Below, piece by piece: positions 1 through 12,264 of a stretch of 64,000 bases of DNA. The stretch is from Rhipidocladum racemiflorum (lineage: Eukaryota; Streptophyta; Magnoliopsida; Poales; Poaceae). Where the stretch lies: positions 434,001 to 498,000 of the forward strand of contig CM070588.1 of the NCBI GenBank assembly GCA_036346355.1. Reading direction: 5' to 3'. Both the position numbers and the translations under genes were made by a program. Below the pieces are notes generated by a model. The model did no database searches, had not been told where the DNA came from, and saw nothing but the letters and a program-made list of their open reading frames with translations. Each line of letters starts with the position of its first letter. The first letter of the stretch is position 1.

Positions 1-113
1 ACCGATTTCTTTTAAGCTCTCACTATTGTCCATGGTCGTCTGTTTGTTTGTAGTAAAGATGTCACCAAGTTGTTTATTGCTTGTGCTAATCGAACTCCTT
101 GGGATTCTTCCAG

Positions 114-2302
114 GAATCTGAACCTGATGATCAACCAGAAAAGGAAGTACGTGAGAGGTACACATGTTAGTTGATAAGCAAGTAGAATGCAGTCATGCAG
201 TGTGTAGCCGGTTATATATTCTACTTATGTCCCAATTATGAATCAGCTTACCTATCAAAAAGCGGCTAATATTCCCTGGGAAGACATTGAAAAAGGTCAA
301 AGCCAAGAAGAAGAAGGTCATCTCAACACAAGAAGATGAAGGTAAAACTGACAAATCTTCTGATAAGCCAAGCCCATCCAAACAAGCATACATACCCGAT
401 GAACTGGAGACCGAGAAGACAATCAGGAAATCAACCAGAACATCTGTCATTGTGAGACAAGCTGAAAGAGAAGCAATTCGCGCCGAAAAAGAAGCAACCG
501 TGAAGGTTTGTATCCTCCATATAGCAGCCCTGCACTTCTTGCATCAAATGTTGTTAGTGCTCATACAACGGAATCTTGTATCACTCAGATTAGTTTGTCA
601 ACCCATGGCATTTTGAGTTTAGTTGAACAACTCTTCTACACTGTTCCAGCCAATTAAGAAGAAAAAGGAGGGAGAAGAAAAACGTATGACACAAGAAGAG
701 ATGCTTTTAGAAGCAGCTGAAACAGGTCTGCTTTGTTTTCTTTTTACCTGTTCCCAAAGATATAGTTGGAATGTGCCAGTGTTGGTTGAGTCTATTTATT
801 TATTACCCTTTTGTCTGTATTTCCAGAGATCATGAACTTGAGGAATCTTGAACGTGTGCTTGCAAGAGAGGAAGAGGTGAAGAAAAAGGCCGTTGTTCAT
901 AAAGCCCTTTATGAGGGTCCTACGATTCGATTTTGCTCAAGAGATGGTAACTGCTCTTTCAGATTATCATCAATCATTTGTTTGCATGTGTATTACTCTC
1001 TTTTGGGCTTCCTTTTTTCGATGATAGGAATCCATATATTAGGTGTGGCAATTACAAATTATCAATATTGTGCTGAACTAGGAATATCACATCTGGAATT
1101 CATCAATGGGGCATCATTTGGGTCTGAACTAAGTACAACTTCAACTCCTTGTAAGTGTCAGAATTTCGTTGGTACTGTATTATTTATTTATTTATTTATT
1201 ATTTATTTATTGTCTCTGGCTCTGGGTGTGTGTGTGTGTGGCAGTTTGAGTTCAAACTACTACATTAAACCCTCCTCTTACAATAATCTCTTTTCATTGC
1301 AGATCCAGAGAGATCTGTTTGCGTAGTAACAGGACTTCCTGCCAAGTATGTTTTCTGAATACCTATCTAAAGTGTCGCTTATTGGCCTTCAATGTTCCTT
1401 TCGTCGTATGTGAAGTTGAAATTTCTTTTTTGTGTTTGTTAAATACACTTTTCACTTGACTAAAATTATGCACACATGCACCTTTTGTTTAACAGCTGCA
1501 CATTTTTTCAGTCAGGGGTTTGTTCATGCTGTTTTGCTTGTTAGGATATACTTTCGGGAGCACTTAAAGATTACCAGTGTGTGTATGAGCTGACAACCGT
1601 TAGATATTACATTGCTTGAATTTTGTTGCGCACATCCTTGTTCCATCAATTTTTTTTCCACTTCAGTGTATCCTGCCCTGGTGAAATAGTAGTATGTCCT
1701 TGATTAAGTAATTTGAAGTGATCCTACAGAAGTAGAGTTGAATCAGGGTTTGATATATTTGTTTAACCACTGTAAGTAGTACATCTGAACTGTTGCATTT
1801 TGTTGAGGGTTTAGAGTGGGTTATGTTTCCATGATTTGTATTCTAAATGGGTAAGTTTATTTCTTGTAGATACCGTGATCCGAAGACAGGGTTACCTTAC
1901 GCAACATTGGAAGCATTTAAAATCATCCGGGAGAGGTACATTTTCTTGCTTCCCTTAGGATTGCAAGATAATTTTCTCGGGTTTGCTCTGACCAATAGTT
2001 GTTTTAACTTTTAAAATCTGTTCTAACTTTTAAGCAAAATAGTTGTTAGCATCTGATTGTAGACTTGAAAAATGCTGACATTTCCTCTGCTGATGCTTGC
2101 CTTCAGTTTTCTGAAAGAGGAAGCCGATAAAAAGAGGCCCAACATGTCAAATATGGGAGAGCTCTTCGACTCGATAACCAGCGAACCTTGTACGCCTAAG
2201 AAGAGAAGGATCGAGGCAAGATCACCCAACATATCGGCAGATCTGAGGCATGGAGGACGCTTCCGGCGAATACCTGCTCTTGATACGCTGGACGAGGACT
2301 GA
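114..2302 (+). CDS. SWC2: SWR1 complex subunit 2 (YL1/VPS72 family), 5' end outside window
   Basis: This is the YL1/Swc2 subunit of the SWR1 chromatin remodeller, which in known family members binds the H2A.Z-H2B dimer and helps load it into nucleosomes. Eight exons can be placed by GT-AG borders that keep one frame: 114-157, 247-505, 650-725, 827-946, 1082-1150, 1303-1345, 1870-1935, 2107-2302. The stop is TGA at 2300-2302. The visible protein has an acidic stretch, the motif KKRLIFPGKTLKK, a Lys/Glu-rich region (KKKKEGEEKRMTQEEML), then LEFINGASFGSEL. The YL1 C-terminal domain follows (VCVVTGLPAKYRDPKTGLPY), ending in LDTLDED. The first exons and promoter lie left of the window. Introns carry a TTTA-type repeat near 1179-1211 and a GT run at 1225-1240. 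It converges on the nicalin gene, stop to stop about 720 bases apart. Confidence 0.93.
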
Positions 2303-3018
2303 CCGGAGACGTCGTCTGACTAGCAGATTGCATACGGTGCTCTTCCAGCATTAGAGATATTGCTGTGAAATGGTCGCCTATGGCGTCTTGTGTAATCCTT
2401 AGGTACATACTTGTATCAGTTCTCATCTCATCTTTTGGAGCAATTAACTGCAAAGATAAAATTTCAAACCTTGGTTACCAAACGACGTGAATTATTTTCA
2501 GACACCTTTGATCGCCCTAAACTTTTAAGACTGTCCAGTCATACGGGATAAAATTATTAGAAATTAACCAGACGGTAATGCTGCCATTGCCCATTGTGAA
2601 GTGAAGAAACATTCAAGCGTTGCAACTTTATGTCATGACAAGCAACACAGCAAATTATTGTATGGAAGCACATCGACAGTGTATTCAGGCCAGATGCCTT
2701 ACGCAGCATCCAAGTACAAAACACGCTACCAGGATAACTATGCAAAGAGGCCTTAACTCAATTCATAGTCAAAATTGCAAAGAAAAATACAGCTAAATTA
2801 CAGTCAAAATTCCTTGTGCAAAAGAAGGAATGTTTTTTTTTTTTTTTTGTCTTGCGGAATATGAAGCCACTCGCATTGGCTGGGGAACAAACAGTAAAAT
2901 TTTGAAATTACAGCTCTATCTGCTGTGGAAAGCTAGCTTTGTCTCTGTCATACTGGCGTCTAGCTCTTTCTAACTAGGCGTGCGATCCTCATTACTGATA
3001 CACAAAACACAGTCTTGC
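2303..3018. other. Convergent intergenic spacer between SWC2 and nicalin
   Basis: No coding exon is visible. The first part should be the SWC2 3' untranslated region and the last part the nicalin 3' untranslated region, because the two genes face each other. A run of about 17 T lies near 2832-2848. Poly(A) sites cannot be fixed by eye. Confidence 0.6.
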
Positions 3019-6000
3019 CTATGCTCCCTTCACTTTGCGTGATGGAGGCCGCCGGAATATGTTAATGAGATCATCCAGACCCTGTTCAGGAGAAAAGATA
3101 CGTTCTCAGTTGCAGGAAAACCAAGCTTAAAAATTATATTGAGACATGAACCGATCCGTACCCGTGTAGTGATTACTAGGAAACTGAAGAGAACAATTAA
3201 ATAGGAGCCAAGCACCAGAAGGAACAACAGATCAAACGTAACACTTGCAACCTGTGAATCGAAGAATCCAAGGCTGAATGAGGTAACTTCAATGTGGTGA
3301 CATCTCACAAAAGCAACTTAAAAGTGCCAGCGAACTTAAAATTTGCATCTTTGTTACTGCTAAGTAATTCGTCAGGGAATTAATCAGCAGACTGGATGCT
3401 TACACACTCACCTGATATACATTTAGAGTTGCTTTTGTTGCGTCATAGAAGGTGAACATGCCATCAAGGACATCATTTTGAACATGCACATCAGCAGTGT
3501 GTTCGGACAGCTCCTGCACGAGAACATGAAATGTCATGGCTTGCAAGAAAGAACTAGATGAAATCATTGATAGCAGGAATGCAAACCTTTTTTAGTGCTG
3601 CTATAAAGGGGTCATTCTTCTGAAGAAACGGTGCAACCCGTGGCGTCCGTGATAAAAGATCCAACCAGGACTGGATGTAGTGAGGATTGATGGCTAAGCT
3701 GCTGTTCTCCGCAAAAACATCAATGTTCCTTCCTTCCAATCCGTAGATGTGTCTCTGTAAAAGGTAATAGTATGTCAAACTTGGTCCAATAATAAACAGC
3801 CTGGTTCAGAAAGAGCAACAAGCAGCCAATAAACTTTAATTCCAGTCACTCATCATAGTAGCATTTCGAAGCTCCCACGATTTTTGCTCATCGCATTCAA
3901 ACATGCTACCTAAATAGTACAAACCATTGTAATATAGCAGAGTCTACTAAACTCGTATCTCTAGTAAGCTAGATATGCACGCACCATAATAGCCACATGA
4001 GCTTCTCCATTGACATATTTCACGATGCTACACCAAAAGGAGAAGAGCTTCATGCAAAGTGATATGTCAGTTGAATGTTTGTACCCAACATGTATCCTGC
4101 CACTGGGGATATTTAAAACTAAACTTTTAAGCACATTCAAACACGTAGTGGGTCCATACTAACACCTTTTCCCAGACAAATCAATACTGAAAGAATATTT
4201 TCCAAGTACTAACTAAAGATCTATAATAGAAGTGGCCGGCTAGCCGCTGGCCAGATTTGGAGGTTTTTACATGGCAGCAGAAATCAGCAATAAATAAATA
4301 AAAAACATCTAGAAAACGGCACATGCAACACTGAAACAACCATAACTTCATCCAAGTTCTCTAAAAATATTTCATCCACATATAATGGACTGAATAGAGG
4401 GGCTTTGTTAGGACGAACAGAATGAAACATGCATCAGAAACTTGGCGAATTTCTAGAAACAAATGATTTATCTTACCGCAAGACTCTCAGAAACTAATTT
4501 GATAGTTCTAGTTACCGACTCGACATCTGCTGATTCTCTGCAAAAAGATAAGCATAAAACTAAAATATTTTAAAAAATGAGACAGTTACATTAAAAAGAA
4601 GAAAGAAGATTTTGTATGCAATATGTGACTTCACCTAGTGTCATGCAGACCACCAGTGCTTTCTAAAAATTCCGGAGGGGCAGACAATTCCGAAAGAGTT
4701 AGCGCAGTCACCCTGAACCTCGAGAACTGCTCGTGTTCCCATGCTACCTTCAAATTTGCAAGCATGTCACTTGGCGAATTTGCACATAAGGCAGCTCAAT
4801 GCAATAGGACACTTGAACAGCCCAACTAAAGCAGTTCCAGCTTCCAATAAGCTTACATATCAAGCAAGCACATTAGCTTTTGATAACATTTCAACTGCCA
4901 TGTTCATTCCTGATGAGAACCAGATCTAATGATGGTATATTATCTTTGAAACAGCAAGAAGTACATACTCTAGGATTTGAGACATTGATCTTCTTGTGCT
5001 TGATTCCAACTGAAACACCCATTTCTTTGGAGACATCCGAAAAATCCTGAAAGCAAATGAATTCATAGAAGTAAATGACTGCACTTTCCAAACAATTGAG
5101 GTTATCGACCAACAAGCTTGAAATGGTCAACATACTTCAAAGATTTGCTTGATGTAGGGATTTTCTGGAGGCTTTGATACATGCATCCAGAGTTCATTGT
5201 TCCAGGAACCAACGCTATTCAAACAAATTGCATAGTCAATGCTCTCACGTATACGCTGATCGAAACTTCTAAGCCACTGTATCAAAAATTTAAAACAACA
5301 GCTGTAAGTTGATCGAGCAGATGCTGCAAACAAGGACTAGGTTCCTTAATGGCGCAATATGGGTACTGACCTTGTTAGTTCCATTGTAATTGTAGGGTCC
5401 ACCGGATGTTAAGCCAAAGAGAAGATTGTACTTGCCTCTGGTCCTAGGATTTGAATAGAGGCGTGAAAAAAGCCTTGCAATCTCAAGAAGAGCCACAGCT
5501 CCACTTCCATTGCTGTCACTCCCCACGGAAAGGGCCTGAGGAAATACATATATTATGCAAAATATCTACGAGCATGTTGAAGAAGATTCTAGGAACATTT
5601 TTCTGTATGACATACAGGTGCAGCGCTAAAAGTGTCATAGTTAGCAACGATGGAAATAGTCGGAAGCTGTTCAGTATCGCCCTCTCCTTTCAATCCAGGC
5701 AACCATCCCTGCAACTCAAAATATTCAGCTCAGGTATGCTCATATCTCACGAAACATGAGAGCATTATTTTCTTAAGACAGAAATCAGTTGGAACAATCA
5801 CTTCCAACATATAACCACTCATCACGGTCTCTTTAATTGTTTCCCACAGTAAAATGATCCACAAGATGCTACAGTAAACTACAAAGTTAATAATATCAAC
5901 CTGGCATGCTGAGCCAGACAGAACATTAGAGTAGATAGGCTACCTGGATATTTGAAATAGTTGGAGATGACACTTTTCTAGGTTCCGCCGAAGACACGAC

Positions 6001-7690
6001 AAGCTTGTAGCTGCAAGTTCAGAAAAAGACAATCAAAAGAAGGCACTATACAGGAGACTAACAATGTGTAACTTTCTATACACTGTAGTCAACTGTTGAA
6101 AGTGCAAAAAGACTGGACGATCTAAATTATGCTCAATCTCTCAATCTAGTATTACCCTCCTGTTGTTGCAGAGGCTGGCTGACCTGAAGAGGCAATTCTA
6201 CGGATATCTGCTAATAGTTTATCAAAATTGTCATCATGGAAAGCGAAGTACACCGGATACTGCATGGAGTAATGCATGTAATTCAGCCACATATTACATC
6301 ATAGTACAAAAGTGGATGACTGAAATAAGTGGGGACAGACATATTTGGACTAGAAAATCATGAACAGGAGAAACACCAAAAGAAAATTCATCACCGGTAA
6401 ACACAACATTAAAGAATACAGGAGCACACAAACTGCTGATGACAGACCCAAAGAACAAATCAAAGGGTGCAACAGTTGAACAAAAGAAAAGGTCGGTCGA
6501 CACTTAACAGTACTATTCAGGATTAATAGTACTATTCAGGATATCACATGCAATTAAATTAAGGTTTTTGAGGAAATTAATCGTTCAGATTACAGAAGCT
6601 GGATGCATAATTATAGTGTTAAAATCCACCCTTCGAAGTGTTACATATCTTATATCCATGGAGGAGCTAAGTAATACAACCATCCAGCTGCTGAATAAGT
6701 GAAGGAACATATAGATATCCAGCAAAACTAGAGCGTGAAATGCCTGAGAAGTATTCGGTTCCTTTTGTAAATCAAAGAGAAACTTATGACTTACTGGCAC
6801 TTCTTCATGCACGAGCAATTTTTCCAGCTCAGCCAGCAGACCCTTCACTTGCCCCTTGTCATCACTGTCCCCTGCACCATCCTTATCGCTGAGCTTCGCA
6901 GGGAGCAGAATGAGCAACCCTCCGAGATGCTTTTTCTCTGCCAGGTACTCTGAGGGCGATGAAACAAAAAAATTTGTCACTGAGACAGAATTCAAGCATA
7001 TATCACGTGTGGCAAACAAGAACATATTTAAGCTTACGAATTGAAAACATAGCTTTTCTTGCAGATCGCTCATACATGAAACATTGATAATTTGGAACAT
7101 GAGTGAGCACACAAAATTTGGCAAGAATAAGCAGCAACAAGTCCGATCATAACTAAACACAGACTTGCAGGATCAAGCATAGAGTAAGGATCCTGGCTGT
7201 GATCCGATCTCCAGCACCAAACGAGCAGCAGCAGGTAGCAACATAGCAGTAACCAAAAGCTACTGCACGACAGGGAATCCTACGAGGTCGGAAGGTATTT
7301 CACCGCACATCTCGATCCAGCCAAATAGCTAGGCAAGGCAATGCGAAGCAATTCTAGAGCTAGGAAGAGATCTAGTAGCATCTATCTACTAGCATGCCGC
7401 TGCGGGGAGCGTAAGAGAGTACCGCGGAGGAAGGAGAGCGGGAGGTCGAGGAGCGGCGCGACGAGCGCGGAGCGGGAGAGGTCGGCGCCCGCGGGGAGCG
7501 GGAGCGCGGCGGCGTGGTGGTTGAGTGTGGCGGCGCGGGAGCCGAGGGGCGCGCCGGCGAGGTCGTACTGGATGAGGCGGTAGACGCCGACGGCGGCGGC
7601 AGCGTCGCCGAGTTCGACGCAGGCTAGGAGGACGAGGACGACGGCGAGGGCGGCGGAGATGGCGGCGACCACCTCGCCGGAGGGAGACAT
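3019..7690 (-). CDS. NCLN: Nicalin (M28-like ER membrane protein), complete, 14 exons
   Basis: Nicalin is an ER membrane glycoprotein with a catalytically degenerate M28 aminopeptidase-like lumenal domain, related to nicastrin. In animals it forms a complex with TMEM147 and NOMO at the translocon. Exons in gene order: 7423-7690, 6795-6949, 6156-6259, 5944-6010, 5616-5708, 5371-5535, 5136-5276, 4965-5046, 4635-4743, 4477-4537, 3587-3754, 3412-3513, 3162-3251, 3019-3081. They sum to 1668 bases, giving 555 residues, close to the family length. The start at 7690 opens a hydrophobic signal anchor (VVAAISAALAVVLVLL, about residues 7-22). Family signatures include ANYDTFSAAP, GSDSNGSGAVALLEIARLF, LFGLTSGGPYNYNGTNK and KPPENPYIKQIFE. 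A C-terminal membrane segment (LLFLLVLGSYLIVLFSFLV) lies about residues 510-530, followed by a short basic tail ending RKVKGA. The first exon is GC-rich, typical of grasses. Confidence 0.95.
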
Positions 7691-7824
7691 CGCGAAGCTT
7701 CTGTAGCGGCGGCAGATGGGGCGGAGATGCAGATGCAGATTGGTGATCTGGAAATTTCTGGGGCGGAGATGCAGATGTAATTTTCTTATGCTTTTGGTTT
7801 CTATTGCACAACTACCTTTTCTTC

Positions 7825-7848
7825 TTAATAATTAATAATTAATAATAT
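7825..7848. repeat. TAATTAA-type AT-rich repeat upstream of nicalin
   Basis: Three near-perfect copies of an AATAATT unit lie about 135 bases upstream of the nicalin start codon. This is a simple sequence feature. A promoter role is possible but not shown. Confidence 0.5.
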
Positions 7849-7859
7849 ACTTCTTGACC

Positions 7860-8095
7860 CAGGTAGGAAGCCTCCAAAATAGCTAAACTTTTAAGCGGCT
7901 TTTGGTATGATCTAGAAGTCATGTATAAAAGCAGAAAGCTGGGTTGGATATGTTTTTCTAGCTTATCGCCGATGAAAATTAACTATTTATTAAACGGCCT
8001 CTTATAAAAAGCTGCAGCTACTTCTCAGCCCAGAAAGCTAAAAAGCAGTATTTCAGAAAAAGCTACAGCCGCCTCAACCAGGCCCTAACTTAAGA
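7860..8095. mobile_element. Possible MITE-like relic (hAT-style ends)
   Basis: The stretch is full of AGCTT/AAGCT-type words (AAAAGCAGAAAGCTG, GAAAGCTAAAAAGCAG, AAAAAGCTACAGCCGCC) and ends in CAACCAGGCCCTAA. That is the style of short grass MITEs whose ends read CAGGCCC. A matching left end is not clean, so this is a tentative call. It could instead be a random AT-rich spacer. Confidence 0.3.
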
Positions 8096-8629
8096 TGCTT
8101 CTAGATACATGCAAATTTTTTCTTGGAAAGAACCGGAGCACTTCTCTTCCTTGAGGCAAAAAAGGAAGGAAAAAAAAAAGGTATAATGAGAAACATCTAC
8201 TCCCTTCGGATGAGTTGTGGTTAGAGGTGAAATGCCACTCGAACCCAGAGCTCGTCACAAATAATTTTTGTTTTGAACACACGGTACAATAATTTGGCTG
8301 ATGAGTAATGCTGTGCATAGACTCGTTATGGTATTTGCTATCCTCCTGCTAGCAGATGGAATCATGCCAGTGTGCAACAACATTTGTTAATGTTAAATAC
8401 AGGCTTCATTTTTGATATCTCCCATCCTGAAGCATAGCCATTTCTTAATGTTAAATACATTCCAATAATTCTGTACGTAGCTCCTTACAGGCTGCTTCCA
8501 TATCTTCCGGCTTGGCTGATTGTATAAGCTAGTTACCTTCAGCTTGATTAAATGATATGTGCTCAACACCGAACCATAAGTCCAACCCAAACACATGGAA
8601 ACATAAGGCTCTCCTGTTGACAAAAATAG
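8096..8629. other. Intergenic, no gene seen
   Basis: The stretch is moderately AT-rich with short A runs. A repeated phrase (TTAATGTTAAATAC) occurs near 8387 and 8445. No exon, RNA gene or element end can be supported here. Confidence 0.5.
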
Positions 8630-9203
8630 TCAAAGCATCGTCACTCCGAACACATCTGTCGTATCAATGCCCTCTGCCTCCAACCCATTCGGAAGCTCCC
8701 AGTCAAAGCAATAAACAAGGTTCGCTAGCATGATCTCAACAGAGGCCATGCCAAAATTAATCCCAGGACAGATCCTTCGCCCAGCTCCAAATGGCACAAA
8801 TTGGAAATTCTTCCCCTTGAGGTTGACAATTGCAGTGTCCACGAATCTCTCTGGCATGAACTCATCTGCCTTATCCCATGACATGGTATCTCTACCAAAA
8901 GCCCATGCATTAATGATAATACGTGTCTCGGCAGGTATCGTGTAACCATTGACATCACATTTGGTCATGGAGAGGTGTGGGAGGAGAAGTGGTGCTGGTG
9001 GGTGTAGCCGAAGTCTCTTTTATGACAGCTTTTAGGTAGATCATGCTATTCAGGTTATCCTCCTTGACCATTTGTTGGGCTTTAGGTATGTGCTTTCTAA
9101 CCTCAGCTTGTAATTTGGTCATGAGGTGTGGCTTTCGTATCAGCTCAGCCATAGTGTATTCTAGGACTATGTATGATGTGTCTGTGCCTGCTGCAAACAT
9201 GTC
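8630..9203 (-). pseudogene. Cytochrome P450 (CYP71 clan) exon 2 fragment, frameshifted
   Basis: The fragment starts at a good acceptor (GCAG before 9203) with DMFAAGTDTS, the I-helix oxygen-binding motif, exactly where CYP71-type genes carry their single intron. It continues to the PERF-type motif (FMPERF) and the heme-binding loop FGAGRRICPG containing the axial Cys. A two-base loss near 9008-9017 shifts the frame at the K-helix ExxR motif, right after KAVIKET. The frame recovers in a second ORF from 8968. A stop at 8630-8632 cuts the protein just after FGVTML, where relatives run on for about 10-15 residues. No exon 1 (membrane anchor and B-H helices) is found upstream on the minus strand to 12 kb. 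It is therefore a non-functional remnant, unless the frameshift is a sequence error and exon 1 was moved. Confidence 0.85.
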
Positions 9204-12140
9204 CTGCATGGATTGAAAGCGTCATCATAAAAGCAGATATTAAATAGATATGGACTAATGGAAGCTGAAATGCAACACCATGGTGTCAGGCCACCATGAT
9301 TTCAAATATGCAAGTTTAAGCCAATTTTGGGTATATTTTTTTGAAAATTTCAGTTCTAGGTTATATACCCATCTATAACAATTCAAATGATACACATACC
9401 TTTGAAAAAATGTATTCAAATTATAATGTTTTGAACTAATTTATATCATATGCTTTGTTGATTTATATATATAATCAGCACAAACCTACAACCTAACTAC
9501 CATAAAAAAGGCAACTTCAGTTTGAATCAGTTCAAAATTATTTGAATTAGTTAGTAAACTATTTAAACTCGACACCACTCGACACCCATCAAATTTCTAA
9601 CTCGTGTGAGATTTTCTAGTCCTGCTATCTATGGACCAAGCAAAAAATTGCTATATATGCCTCTTGGTGTACACGTCTAGTAGTGCAAGACCTAGCTAGT
9701 GAGTGCTCTTCTTGTTGCATCCTTTTATAGCTGAGATCGACATCCTTTTATAGCAAGACCTAAGATAAATATTTGTTAGGCGTATTTTTTCTTAGCATAT
9801 AAACTAAGGTAATATAGAAAATGACTAAAATATCATTATTTATTGTCTATAAACACCGCACAATGCATGCATATACGGATGCAAAGTAAAGATAGATATT
9901 TGTTAGGTGTATTTTTCCTTAGCACATAAACTAAGATGATAATGATCACACTAATTTTTATTGAAATATGAAATATGGTATATATTTGTGAATAAGAACA
10001 TTCAAAAAATAAGCATTATATTTTTTGACGGAATGAGTCTTTGTCAAGTACAAACCAAATTAACTAAAATTTAAAATAAAAAATTAGAAATTTGATTTCC
10101 ATACAAATTCAAAAGTAAACCCTAAAAAAATTTGGAATATCACTAAATACAATAGAAAATAGATTTTTAAATGAATTCCAAGCTAAAGTTGAAAGAAAAA
10201 AAATCCACCCAAAGTACAATTCAAAAATATGCGAGATAAATTAAAGGATGCTTAGATATTTGATTTGTATGTGAATTAAAATGCTAACTTATAAAAATAT
10301 TAAAATTCATAATAAGATCTATTACATATACTAATTATAAAGTAGAAATAAATTTTATATTAATCGAGAAAAGAAAAAGATTTAGCATCCATCTAACAGA
10401 ACTAAGTTACAGTGACTATCATATACAAACTAAATTAACGCACCCAAATAATTGTATCTAAGAAGTTAGTCCGTGCATTTGATGACTAAGTCTATCTAGC
10501 TAATTAATTAGTTTTTGCTGCGGATTAGTAAGCCACCGGCTCGCAACTAGCATATATCTCCGGCCACTATAATGCCTCTGCCTGCACCGGCGAATAATCT
10601 ATACTAGTAAGTATATAATTAGTAATTAGTATGTGAAGACCACCACCACTCGTTGGAAGAGACCAGTGCTGGTCTCTCTCTATATATGTATATGTATAGG
10701 TATATATATGTATATGTATACCTGCTTGCATGGACGTATCTAGCGTAGGGACATGGGTGTATAAATGTACATCCAAAATTTTTAATAAAAAATCCAGTAT
10801 ATAATAGGTATATTATGTGTCAGCAGAGAGCAGGGCGCATGCAACCTTGGGCCCTGTGACCGTGGCAAGCACCAACTTGTGAATCGAGGGTGCGACATCA
10901 GACATCAGGACGGCCGACAGCTTAGGGCGTTGGTGTCCGGAGAGGTAGGGGGTAGCGCGCGGCTTGTTGCAGGGCACCCCCTTGTGGCCGCGGCGAGCTG
11001 GAGATGGAAGGTGCGATGCTGGTGATGATTGACGGGGTATCTGGTTGGGTATGAAGTAGTGCTAAAACAACATGCAACAGTTGAGATTCGGCATCAACAG
11101 CCACAAAGGTGAATTTCATTTTTTTGATTTCCAATTCATAAATCTATTAGCGTTGTGTTGATTTATAACGGCGAATCGTGATTTTTTTAAAATATAGCAT
11201 GTAGAACATTTAAAAAGAAGAGAAGCTTGTAGATTTGAAACCCTTAATTCACAAATCTCTAAATTATTTCAGGTGTTGCCTCAATTTGTACTTTATATAT
11301 TCTTACTACCATAAACCTTTATATTTTATACTAAATAACATTTTTATAACTCTCAATACCTATTCTTAAAAAAAAAAATCTTAGATCCGCCACCGCTGCC
11401 TGCTTCCAAGCGTATTTCGTCCGAATCTGAAATTTGATTTTTGTATTTCGTCCGAAATTTTCGAATCTCGCCGAGATTTCGAATTTCGGCCGCCTCCAAG
11501 ATTTATATACCAAAACGAAATTTGAAACCTGGGATCCACCACCTCTGCTTGCTCCCAAGTGTACCTCCAGCGTACGTATGTCGATTGATTAAAGTAGTGC
11601 AAGGTGCTAGTATCTTCTACTGCCGATGCAATAGGACGGACGGCCGGGTTCTTCAGCTAGCTAGCTACTGCCTCGTGACGATGATGATGTATAGTGGAGT
11701 ACGTACATAACATTAAGGGAGAGCAAGCTAGGGCTCCACGTGCATGGCCGAAGAAGAAAGAGCCATGGAGGCTAGCACAAACCATGAAGCACCTCACTGA
11801 ACTCGATGTGTAGAAACAAATTAAAACGTCTGCCACAGCAGTAGATCATCGTCTTCCATGGCGTCTTCCTTCACTCACTTGCTTAAAGAAAGGCAAGCAC
11901 TTTCGCCACTCTCTAGGTAACCTACTCCAAGGATTTTTTATTGTTAAAATCACCTAAGTCTAGAACCATCGGATTGTTGAGATTCGGGAGTACCGATTAC
12001 ATCCGTTTTCAAAATTTGATCTAACGGCCCGATTATATCCAGATGAGGTATCAACAGTCCAAAATTTTAGATGCTACCAGAAACAAAAACATCTGAATGA
12101 ATGATACCTGTACACTTCTACGTGACCACCTCCTTCCTCT
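9204..12140. other. About 2.9 kb without a recognisable gene
   Basis: The first half (9240-10500) is very AT-rich with no long ORF. Between 10840 and 11050 it is GC-richer but has no gene signal. Around 11385-11540 there are repeated phrases such as GTATTTCGTCCGAA and GAATTTCGGCCGCC that look like degraded repeat DNA. The part next to 12140 is likely the upstream region of the OVATE-family gene. Confidence 0.5.
10681..10720. repeat. TA/TG microsatellite
   Basis: A TATATATG/TATATGTATA tandem simple repeat of about 40 bases. It lies in the gene-free stretch downstream of the P450 remnant and has no link to a gene. Confidence 0.8.
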
Positions 12141-12146
12141 GAACTG

Positions 12147-12154
12147 AATAAAAG
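12147..12154 (+). promoter_or_regulatory. Possible TATA-like box of the OVATE-family gene
   Basis: AATAAAAG stands about 110 bases upstream of the start codon and is followed by a CT-rich stretch (CCTCCCTCTCCCTCTG). This arrangement is common at grass promoters. It is a weak match and is offered only as a candidate. Confidence 0.3.
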
Positions 12155-12264
12155 CTAGCCTCCCTCTCCCTCTGTCTAACTAGCTACCTGCTTCTGTCTC
12201 GTGTTTAATCTCATGGATACCACAAGCTGCAGCTAGCTCGCATCCCTTGCCTTGAGAGCCGGCC

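Noticed and set aside
6585..7160. 191-codon minus-strand ORF
   Set aside because: It is nicalin exon 2 (6795-6949) read through into both flanking introns. The splice sites fit the family alignment better.
7389..7811. Arginine/proline-rich ORF over the first exon of nicalin
   Set aside because: It is a frame-shifted reading of the GC-rich first exon. The nicalin frame has a signal anchor and correct splice donor.
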